Assembly (NCBI RefSeq): GCF_048595215.1
Contig: NZ_JBMDWJ010000125.1
Coordinates: forward strand, 1-6,786
DNA: 6,786 bases
DNA from: Siphonobacter sp048595215
GTDB taxonomy: Bacteria; Bacteroidota; Bacteroidia; Cytophagales; Spirosomataceae
Direction: 5' to 3'
In this document: positions 1-4,503 of the stretch, in pieces
Layout: every line of letters begins with the position of its first letter
How positions within the stretch are numbered: the stretch's first letter is position 1
Program-made: the position numbers and the translations under genes
Notes under the pieces: model-generated
What the model saw: the letters and a program-made list of their open reading frames with translations, nothing else
Told to the model about the DNA's origin: nothing
The model's database searches: none

Positions 1-227
1 ACAATACTAAATCGAATGGCCGTGCTATCCTGATGGCTGGGACGCGTCTGAAGTTTGAAGGAAAAAGGCTTTCCTTCTTCCAGTACATTCCAGTTGGATT
101 GGTCGGGAAAGATGATTCGCAGATTTGACTGGGCGGGTAAAGCTGATTGAGCGACTACCGTCAAACTGAATCCGATCAGAGCAATAAATTGTACGAAAAA
201 AAGTCGCTTTATGAAATATCTCATCAT
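1..227 (-). CDS. N-terminal part of an exported protein of unknown function (runs off left edge)
   Basis: Seen on the minus strand: an open frame from ATG at 227 to the window edge, 75 codons with no stop. The protein begins MMRYFIKRLFFVQFIALIGF and continues to a VVAQS site. This is a classic Sec signal peptide: a basic start, then a hydrophobic core at about residues 9-25, then a probable signal peptidase I cut in V-V-A|Q-S. The mature part opens with an Ala/Pro/Gln-rich linker (ALPAQSN), followed by beta-strand-like sequence (LRIIFPDQ, then EEGKPFSFKLQ). An EGxPFSFxL-type segment is common in Ig-like extracellular modules, but too little is visible to name a family. ATG 227 is the most upstream possible start, because an in-frame stop lies at 264-266 with no other start between. 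ATG 224 directly follows and is equally usable. No Shine-Dalgarno sequence is present. The gene lies downstream of tpiA on the same strand, but a strong terminator separates them, so it is probably transcribed on its own. That it is exported is well supported; its function is unknown. Confidence 0.75.
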   Translation of the reverse strand, partial: MMRYFIKRLFFVQFIALIGFSLTVVAQSALPAQSNLRIIFPDQSNWNVLEEGKPFSFKLQTRPSHQDSTAIRFSI

Positions 228-332
228 AGTAGCTGTATCATGGCTAAGGCTGTGTACTTCTTTTCACGAAAGAATAGGATAAAATATTGCACTCAGAGCC
301 TATTTAGCGGTAAAAAGAAAGTACGATCGCGG

Positions 333-340
333 CAAAAATA
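333..340 (-). promoter_or_regulatory. Candidate Bacteroidota -7 box for the left-edge exported protein gene
   Basis: On the minus strand this reads TATTTTTG, an exact match to the Bacteroidota TAnnTTTG -7 element. It lies between the tpiA terminator (426-470) and the ATG at 227, and would give a leader of roughly 100 nt. No convincing TTG (-33) box lies about 20 bp upstream, and the region is T-rich, so chance is possible. A second weaker candidate nearer the gene is TATTCTTTCG (minus strand, about 271-280). Confidence 0.35.
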
Positions 341-425
341 GAAAATAAAAACGTAGGAAGCTTGATTGAGAAAATTGGATTTTTTAAAAAGTACGAACCT
401 CCCATTAAAATGGTTTACCTACGAC

Positions 426-470
426 AAAAAAGAATGAGTGATCATCTCACTGTTGGAGAATCACTCATTC
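426..470 (-). terminator. Rho-independent terminator of tpiA
   Basis: The minus-strand transcript reads GAATGAGTGAT, a 17-nt loop, then ATCACTCATTC, then six T residues. The 11-bp stem (432-442 with 460-470) is perfect, and the loop can form a further TCTC/GAGA pairing. It lies 56 bp after the tpiA stop codon. The T-run follows the stem only in the minus direction, which assigns it to tpiA. Confidence 0.9.
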
Positions 471-486
471 CATGAGATATTTCAAA

Positions 487-498
487 TCGTACGTACGA
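487..498. repeat. Perfect 12-bp palindrome TCGTACGTACGA
   Basis: A perfect self-complementary 12-mer in the 3' untranslated region of tpiA, between the stop codon (527) and the terminator (470). It contains two overlapping GTAC tetramers. It could be a protein or methylase target site, or simply part of this DNA's general excess of GTAC. No function can be assigned. Confidence 0.5.
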
Positions 499-526
499 AA
501 GCTTGTTCCTGCTTGCGAGCGGCCGA

Positions 527-1282
527 TTAGATCGCTTTCACGATGTTTACGAAGTCCCGTGATTTCAGGGAAGCTCCGCCTACCAGACCACCGTCTACAT
601 CCGGGCTGGAAAAAAGCTCGGCTGCATTGGCCGCACTAACACTTCCGCCGTACTGAATGGTGGTGTTGTCAGCTACTTCTGCTCCGTATTTGCTGGCAAT
701 ATGACTCCGCAACGCAGCGTGCATATCCTGAGCCTGTTGAGCCGAAGCCGTCAGACCCGTACCAATGGCCCAGATGGGTTCATACGCGATCACGATCTGG
801 CCGAATTGTTCAGCGGAAAGGTGAAACAGGGCATTCGTTAGCTGAGCCTGTACCAAGGCGATGTAATCTTCATTCTGACGTTGTTCGAGCGATTCACCGC
901 AGCAGAAAATGGGTTTCAGTCCGTTTTCCAGGGCGATGTTTACTTTCTCAGCCAGAATTTCGTCGGTTTCGCCAAAGTACTGACGCCGCTCGCTGTGTCC
1001 GAGAATAACGTAAGGAATGTTCAGCGATTTCACCATCGGAGCCGAGATTTCGCCCGTGTACGCTCCGGAAGCTTTTTGGTGAATGTTTTGAGCACCTATC
1101 GAAACCCGACCGGTTGCGTACTGCTGCAGTGTAGACAGATACAGCGAAGGAACGCAGAGTACAACTTCTACGTCGCTGGTTACTTCGTCAGCAATCATGT
1201 GTACGATTTCCGAAGTCAACGCTACTGCTTCTTCGGCGGTTTTATTCATTTTCCAGTTACCTGCAACAATTTTTTTTCTCAT
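527..1282 (-). CDS. tpiA: Triose-phosphate isomerase
   Basis: Cytoplasmic (beta/alpha)8-barrel enzyme that interconverts dihydroxyacetone phosphate and glyceraldehyde 3-phosphate in glycolysis and gluconeogenesis. The 251-residue length is normal for bacterial TPI. All family signatures are visible. The N-terminal AGNWKMN carries the substrate-binding Asn9 and catalytic Lys11. ILGHSERR carries the electrophilic His96. AYEPIWAIGTG carries the catalytic base Glu168 and opens the mobile phosphate-gripping loop 6 (about 169-179). YGGSV (211-215) and GLVGGASL (232-239) form the phosphate-binding end. The start MRKKIVAGNWKMN is the family's usual N-terminus, so ATG 1282 is secure although no Shine-Dalgarno sequence precedes it. 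The upstream 30 bases are very A/T-rich (TATATTTTTTT on the coding strand), which may help initiation or include the promoter. The gene is divergent from the protease gene and ends at the strong terminator at 426-470, so it is probably monocistronic. Nothing is missing or broken. Confidence 0.98.
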   Translation of the reverse strand: MRKKIVAGNWKMNKTAEEAVALTSEIVHMIADEVTSDVEVVLCVPSLYLSTLQQYATGRVSIGAQNIHQKASGAYTGEISAPMVKSLNIPYVILGHSERRQYFGETDEILAEKVNIALENGLKPIFCCGESLEQRQNEDYIALVQAQLTNALFHLSAEQFGQIVIAYEPIWAIGTGLTASAQQAQDMHAALRSHIASKYGAEVADNTTIQYGGSVSAANAAELFSSPDVDGGLVGGASLKSRDFVNIVKAI

Positions 1283-1330
1283 GTGCGAAAAAAATATAAA
1301 AATCAGAAGATTACTTTTAACTAATCAAAT

Positions 1331-1369
1331 AATGCCTTTTCTGCGTAAGAAAGGGCATTTTGGTTTTTT
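1331..1369 (+). terminator. Forward-facing terminator-like hairpin without an upstream forward gene
   Basis: AATGCCTTTTCT (1331-1342) pairs with AGAAAGGGCATT (1348-1359) over 12 positions, including one T·G wobble. The loop is GCGTA, and TTGG plus six T residues follow on the plus strand. In the other direction the stem is followed by ATTTGATTAG, a poor terminator tail. The only plus-strand gene nearby begins 130 bp downstream, so this either sits in that gene's leader, ends a short transcript, or stops antisense transcription leaving the tpiA region. If tpiA is transcribed from upstream of it, the inverted copy would lie in the tpiA leader. Confidence 0.7.
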
Positions 1370-1438
1370 ATTCCGGCGACGAAAGTAGCGAAAATCCCCG
1401 AGAGTGCCGAAGTGAAGCTAAAATCGTAGCGTAGCGTA

Positions 1439-1469
1439 TTGATTATGAGTCAGAAAGCTTGTACATTAA
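1439..1469 (+). promoter_or_regulatory. Possible promoter of the aspartyl protease gene
   Basis: TTG (1439-1441), then 20 bp, then TACATTAA (1462-1469), arranged like the Bacteroidota -33/-7 pair. The -7 box keeps TA and the first two T residues of TAnnTTTG but departs at two positions. It would give a leader of about 20-30 nt before ATG 1498. Just upstream is a short tandem CGTAG CGTAG CGTA (1425-1438). The support is weak. Confidence 0.25.
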
Positions 1470-1497
1470 AGTCAGTTTTTTCTAAAACGCGACAGTC

Positions 1498-2748
1498 ATG
1501 AAACACGCTTTACCACTCGTACTCCTGTTCGGGCTGGTTTTCGGCCTGACTCCCACCACCTGGGCTCAGGAACGTTTTGGCCTGTATCTTCAAGGTCGAC
1601 ATAAGACCACCCGTATTCCCTTCGAATTACAAGCGAATCTGATCATTGTCCCCGTCAAGATCAATGGTTCAGATACGCTTCGTTTTATTCTTGATTCGGG
1701 GGTATCGACTATACTCGTTACGGATCCTAAAGTCCCCATGGTGCGACGCATGAAACCCGTACGGAAAGTACAGATTGCCGGAGCGGGTGAAGGCGGACAT
1801 CTGTCGGCGACGGTGATGGTCGGCAACTCCATTCAGATGGGACACATGCGGGGTGGTAATCAGAATATTGTGGTGCTTGATCAGGATATTCTGCAAATAT
1901 CGGAGTACGTGGGCATGCCCATTCACGGGATTTTCGGTTATGAGTTGTTCAATCACTTTGTCGTAACTATTGATTTTTCCCGCAAAGAACTTCTTTTGGA
2001 GGAACCCAGTCATTACCGCTATAAACGCCGAAAAGGCGATCAATTCCCCATTACCATTGAAGATGCCAAGCCTTACCTGAATGCCGTAGCTCTGGTAGAC
2101 AAAGCACGTACCGTACCGCTTAAGGTAGTTATTGATACCGGAGCGGGTCACGCACTTTCCCTGGATGTAAATTCGCGTAATCAGATTCCCTTACCCAATA
2201 AAGTGATCCGTACCCAGCTGGGTCGTGGATTGAGCGGGGTGATCAATGGTAGTTTGGGCCGCGTGGAAAAAATCCGGATTGGCAACAAACTGGAACTCAC
2301 TAATCTGATTGCCTCCTTTCCGGATAGTCTGGCCTACGGCATGAAACTGGGGCGACATGTCGAACGACAGGGTAATATCGGTTGCGAATTATTACGGCGA
2401 TTCCGGGTAACCTTCAATTACCAGCAGCGATATGTTGTACTGAAGCCCATCCGCCGCCGCCTGCGGGAAGCGTTTGAACACAACATGAGCGGCATGGACA
2501 TTGTGGCCAAGGGCGTTGGTTACGACGAATACCTGATTGAACGTATCGAACGAAACTCGCCCGCGGAGCTGGCCGGACTCGAAGCTGGCGATGAACTCAT
2601 CAGCGTAAACGGAGAAATTTGCCGCGATCTTTCCATGTCTGATTTATACAAGATTCTACAACGTGGGGAAGGCAAGGAAATCCTGATGGCCATCCGTAGA
2701 AAAGGACAATTGATGGTGACTAGTTTAGTACTCAAACGCATCATCTGA
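1498..2748 (+). CDS. Secreted two-lobed retropepsin-like aspartyl protease with C-terminal PDZ domain
   Basis: A probable envelope or periplasmic protease of 416 residues. Residues 1-24 form a signal peptide (basic start, Leu/Phe-rich core, T-T-W-A-Q before E-R-F-G). Two aspartyl-protease lobes follow. Lobe 1 (about 45-165) has LIIVPVKINGS, then the active-site stretch RFILDSGVS with Asp66, then GIFGYELFNHF and VTIDF. Lobe 2 (about 190-316) has VVIDTGAGHALSL with Asp213, then GNIGCELLRRFRVTF. Each lobe therefore carries the hydrophobic-hydrophobic-Asp-Ser/Thr-Gly core and a later G-x-x-G-x-E-L-x-x-x-F strand, as in two fused retropepsin-like halves. Residues about 325-412 form a PDZ domain, with YLIERIERNSPAELAGL and GDELISVNG as its binding-groove and core segments. 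Protease-PDZ proteins of this layout are familiar in Bacteroidota; their substrates are largely unknown. The first lobe uses DSG rather than DTG, which active pepsin-like enzymes tolerate. ATG 1498 is chosen because the signal peptide starts there; no Shine-Dalgarno sequence is visible. It is probably transcribed alone, with hairpins after its stop codon. Confidence 0.9.
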   Translation: MKHALPLVLLFGLVFGLTPTTWAQERFGLYLQGRHKTTRIPFELQANLIIVPVKINGSDTLRFILDSGVSTILVTDPKVPMVRRMKPVRKVQIAGAGEGGHLSATVMVGNSIQMGHMRGGNQNIVVLDQDILQISEYVGMPIHGIFGYELFNHFVVTIDFSRKELLLEEPSHYRYKRRKGDQFPITIEDAKPYLNAVALVDKARTVPLKVVIDTGAGHALSLDVNSRNQIPLPNKVIRTQLGRGLSGVINGSLGRVEKIRIGNKLELTNLIASFPDSLAYGMKLGRHVERQGNIGCELLRRFRVTFNYQQRYVVLKPIRRRLREAFEHNMSGMDIVAKGVGYDEYLIERIERNSPAELAGLEAGDELISVNGEICRDLSMSDLYKILQRGEGKEILMAIRRKGQLMVTSLVLKRII

Positions 2749-2766
2749 ACGCTGGAACGCGTTTTT
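2748..2766 (+). terminator. Weak terminator-like hairpin overlapping the protease stop codon
   Basis: AACGC (2748-2752) and GCGTT (2759-2763) can pair across a 6-nt loop (TGGAAC), followed by TTT and then GTGGGG. The last base of the TGA stop is the first base of the stem. A 5-bp stem with a short T-run is marginal, so it may end the protease transcript only partly, together with the inverted repeat at 2781-2813. Confidence 0.35.
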
Positions 2767-2780
2767 GTGGGGTTAAAAAT

Positions 2781-2813
2781 CAATACTAGCCGGAAATTTT
2801 TCGACTAGTATTG
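2781..2813. repeat. Inverted repeat CAATACTAG ... CTAGTATTG between protease and barrel genes
   Basis: A perfect 9-bp inverted repeat (2781-2789 with 2805-2813). Its interior is also largely complementary: one C/A mismatch, then CG/CG, a G·T wobble and A/T pairs around a small loop. It begins 33 bp after the protease stop and ends 8-12 bp before the TATTACTTTCG element proposed as the next gene's -7 box. No T-run follows on the plus strand; on the minus strand ATTTTTAACC follows. It may be a transcript-end hairpin for the protease gene, or an operator for the next gene. Confidence 0.6.
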
Positions 2814-2821
2814 ACCAACGT

Positions 2822-2832
2822 TATTACTTTCG
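2822..2832 (+). promoter_or_regulatory. Possible -7 region of the outer-membrane barrel gene
   Basis: TATTACTTTCG, followed by TACACCC, resembles the Bacteroidota -7 element (TACTTTCG against TAnnTTTG, one mismatch) and lies 35-45 bp before ATG 2867. A TTG at 2811-2813 is only 11 bp upstream of the TA, too close for a standard -33 box, and it is part of the right arm of the inverted repeat. Support is limited to one box. Confidence 0.3.
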
Positions 2833-2866
2833 TACACCCGTTGAACCCTTAAACGCCGCCACGTTT

Positions 2867-3556
2867 ATGAACACCCGCCTTTTAGTACTCTTGCTGGGTA
2901 CGCTTGGTACGTCAGCTTTTGCTCAACCCGGTATCGATCCGCCTTCCCGAAAATTTTCCGTGGGTATACTCGGCGGAACGCTCGGTTATGGAGCGGAGCT
3001 GGGTTACAGCCCTCGTGAACAGTCCTCCTGGCAGTTCCGGCTGGGATTTACGCACATCGGCTACAAAAAGCCTTTCGATGTGGATGTGAACGATGACTCT
3101 AAACTTCATCTTTCACCGCTCGTTCGCATGAATCTGTTGCAAGCCCATGCGGACTGGTTTCCCTTTTCAAGAAGTTCTTTTCGTCTGACCGGTGGCTTGG
3201 GTTATCAGGTTAGCCCAAGCTATGCCGTACTGGGGAGCTCCGATACGGGTTTGAAGATTGATGACATTGAGATTAAGCCGGAAGACTTTGGTGAGGTGCA
3301 ACTCAAACTTCGCTGGTGGCAGGTAACGCCACACTTGGGGTTGGGCGTGGGCCGGGCCGTTCCTAAAAATCGGTTCGGTGCGGGTTTTGAACTAGGGTGT
3401 TATTACCTGGGAAGTCCCAAGATTGATTTTAGTACGACTGGCCTGCTCGATGCCACTACCCTACCCGATCAGATTCCTCTAATTGAGCACAACATGCGGA
3501 ACTACAGCTTTTTGCCGTACTTACTGGTTTCGCTCAAATACCGGCTGACGCCCTAA
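2867..3556 (+). CDS. Putative outer-membrane beta-barrel protein, function unknown
   Basis: A 229-residue exported protein with no family that I can name. Residues 1-20 are a signal peptide (MNTRLLVLLLGTLGTSAFAQ), probably cut in A-F-A|Q-P. The mature protein shows alternating hydrophobic and polar strands with many Gly and aromatic residues: FSVGILGGTLGYGAELGY (30-47), WQFRLGFTHIGY (55-66), HADWFPF and FRLTGGLGYQ (94-114), VTPHLGLGVGRA (153-164), GAGFELGCYYLG (171-182). It ends LPYLLVSLKYRLTP, with alternating strand character and an aromatic residue near the end, as in final barrel strands inserted by the BAM complex. The strand count suggests a small barrel of roughly eight strands, with acidic loops near 69-80 and 126-141. 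DWFPF followed by FRLTGGLGY recalls small porin-like outer-membrane proteins, but no activity follows from that. ispF starts 56 bp downstream in the same direction with no clear terminator between, so read-through is possible. No Shine-Dalgarno sequence precedes the ATG. Confidence 0.7.
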   Translation: MNTRLLVLLLGTLGTSAFAQPGIDPPSRKFSVGILGGTLGYGAELGYSPREQSSWQFRLGFTHIGYKKPFDVDVNDDSKLHLSPLVRMNLLQAHADWFPFSRSSFRLTGGLGYQVSPSYAVLGSSDTGLKIDDIEIKPEDFGEVQLKLRWWQVTPHLGLGVGRAVPKNRFGAGFELGCYYLGSPKIDFSTTGLLDATTLPDQIPLIEHNMRNYSFLPYLLVSLKYRLTP

Positions 3557-3581
3557 ATCCGGCTGATCCCGTAAAAATCCA

Positions 3582-3589
3582 TAGTTTTG
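3582..3589 (+). promoter_or_regulatory. Candidate -7 box for ispF
   Basis: TAGTTTTG exactly matches the Bacteroidota TAnnTTTG element and lies 23 bp before the ispF ATG, predicting a leader of only about 15-20 nt. No good TTG box is found 19-21 bp upstream (only a CTG at 3563-3565), so ispF may depend partly on read-through from the barrel gene. Confidence 0.4.
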
Positions 3590-3612
3590 TCCGGCTAAAG
3601 CTCATCTATTGC

Positions 3613-4104
3613 ATGAAGATTCCTTTTCGCGTCGGACACGGCTACGACGTACACCAATTAGAAGAAAACCGCCCTTTCTGGCTCGGCGGCATTGAGATTC
3701 CGCATACGCACGGGGCCAAAGGGCACTCTGACGCGGACATTATTTGCCACGTCATCTGTGATGCCCTGCTGGGTGCGGCCAATCTGCGAAACATTGGCTA
3801 CCATTTCTCGGACAAAGATCCGCAATGGAAAGGCGTCGATTCCAAGCTACTACTGGCTCGCGTTTTGGAAATGATTCGGGAAAAAGGATATGAAGTAGGC
3901 AATGTAGATGTAACCGTAGTTTTACAGGAACCTAAGCTCAATCCCCACATTCCGGCCATGAAAGCGGTACTGGCTGGGGTAATGCAGATCGAGGAAGAAG
4001 ATCTCTCCATCAAAGCTACTACGTCTGAACATTTGGGTTTCGTGGGAAAAAAAGAAGGGATTGCGGCTCACGCCGTGGCCCTAATTGTGCAGACAGATTC
4101 GTAA
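3613..4104 (+). CDS. ispF: 2-C-methyl-D-erythritol 2,4-cyclodiphosphate synthase
   Basis: Cytoplasmic enzyme of the MEP (non-mevalonate) isoprenoid pathway. It converts 4-diphosphocytidyl-2-C-methylerythritol 2-phosphate to the 2,4-cyclodiphosphate and releases CMP; the family is a homotrimer with a metal at each active site. The 163-residue length is normal. RVGHGYDVHQL (6-16) supplies metal ligands Asp12 and His14. GHSDAD (37-42) matches the His-Ser loop that contacts substrate. ICHVICDALLGAA (44-56) supplies the third ligand His46 and conserved Asp50. FSDKDP with WKGVDS (65-77) matches the phosphate-binding segment. KATTSEHLGFVGKKEGIAAHAV (134-155) is the C-terminal signature that contacts the CDP part. 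The stretch NLRNIGYHF replaces the LGDIGxxF seen in Escherichia coli, which I take as lineage variation. The start fits the family, although no Shine-Dalgarno sequence is visible. It is the last gene of the plus-strand group and ends at a strong hairpin. Confidence 0.97.
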   Translation: MKIPFRVGHGYDVHQLEENRPFWLGGIEIPHTHGAKGHSDADIICHVICDALLGAANLRNIGYHFSDKDPQWKGVDSKLLLARVLEMIREKGYEVGNVDVTVVLQEPKLNPHIPAMKAVLAGVMQIEEEDLSIKATTSEHLGFVGKKEGIAAHAVALIVQTDS

Positions 4105-4133
4105 GACCTCCGTCACAGACGCACAACTAGTAA

Positions 4134-4184
4134 CGCCCCGATCCATAACGGTTATGAATCGGGGCGAGCTATTTATTACTTTCC
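4134..4184. terminator. Probable bidirectional terminator between convergent ispF and the surface-protein gene
   Basis: CGCCCCGATCCATAAC (4134-4149) pairs with GTTATGAATCGGGGCG (4151-4166), with a single C/A mismatch and a tiny loop (the innermost pair must open to leave CGG). The stem is long and GC-rich at the base. On the plus strand TATTTATTACTTT follows after a few bases; on the minus strand TTACTAGTTG follows. It lies 30 bp after the ispF stop and about 30 bp beyond the 3' end of the minus-strand gene, and can serve both. Confidence 0.85.
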
Positions 4185-4194
4185 TGTGCAGGCC

Positions 4195-4503
4195 TTACTT
4201 GTTTCGAAACAGATAAAACGTGCCTGCCTTACGGTTCGGTTCGTTTTCCCGATTACCGTACGAATAGATTAATTCGTACTGGTAGAGGTCGGCTGGCATA
4301 GGGTTCCCTTGCGAATCTTTTCCATTCCAGCCCAGCTCTCGATCATTGGGCGTGAAGTCCTTATTTTCGAAAACCGTATTTCCCCAGCGATTCAGTACAC
4401 GGAACAGCTTTACCTTTTCTAGCTTATTGCCAAATACGGTCATCCGTTCACCCGTACTTGGACCGACGCCATCGGGTGTAAAAGCTTCAGGTACACCTAC
4501 CCA
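4195..4503 (-). other. CHU_C / gliding-motility-associated C-terminal sorting domain (part of the gene above)
   Basis: The last about 102 residues match the type B sorting domain of the type IX secretion system: VPEAFTP at the start, NRWGNTVFEN in the middle, then W-N-G-K-D and P-A-D-L-Y-Q-Y, and a short C-terminal strand. The family's usual TPNGDGxND loop is here TPDGVGPSTGER, retaining TP-D-G but lacking the N-D pair and carrying extra residues. The rest of the domain is intact, so it is probably functional. Confidence 0.9.

Noticed and set aside
147..341. 64-codon plus-strand open frame at the left end
   Set aside because: It overlaps the signal-peptide region of the left-edge gene and its promoter in antisense, is rich in Lys/Ser, and has no recognisable features.
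881..1324. 147-codon plus-strand open frame opposite tpiA
   Set aside because: It is fully antisense to a textbook tpiA with all catalytic motifs, and its composition (Arg/Phe/Asn-rich, no domain) is that of a shadow frame.
1332..1388. 18-codon basic peptide (MPFLRKKGHFGFLFRRRK) beginning inside the orphan hairpin, considered as an attenuator leader peptide
   Set aside because: Its start codon lies within the 5' arm of the hairpin rather than before it, no ribosome site precedes it, and the Lys/Arg/Phe codons are explained by the stem and T-run sequence.
1425..1438. Tandem CGTAG CGTAG CGTA before the protease promoter
   Set aside because: Fewer than three units of 5 bp; too short to claim a functional repeat.
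1669..2151. 160-codon minus-strand frame inside the protease gene
   Set aside because: The plus strand encodes both aspartyl motifs in the same stretch; the antisense frame has no domain signature.
3541..3598. CCGGCTGA, CCGGCTGA, CCGGCTAA direct repeats at 3541, 3559 and 3591
   Set aside because: Only 8 bp, unevenly spaced (18 and 32 bp), and the first lies inside the barrel gene; chance is likely.
4183..4192. Small CCTGTGCAGG palindrome before the 3' end of the surface-protein gene
   Set aside because: A 4-bp arm with a 2-base centre is expected by chance, and the adjacent long hairpin already explains termination.
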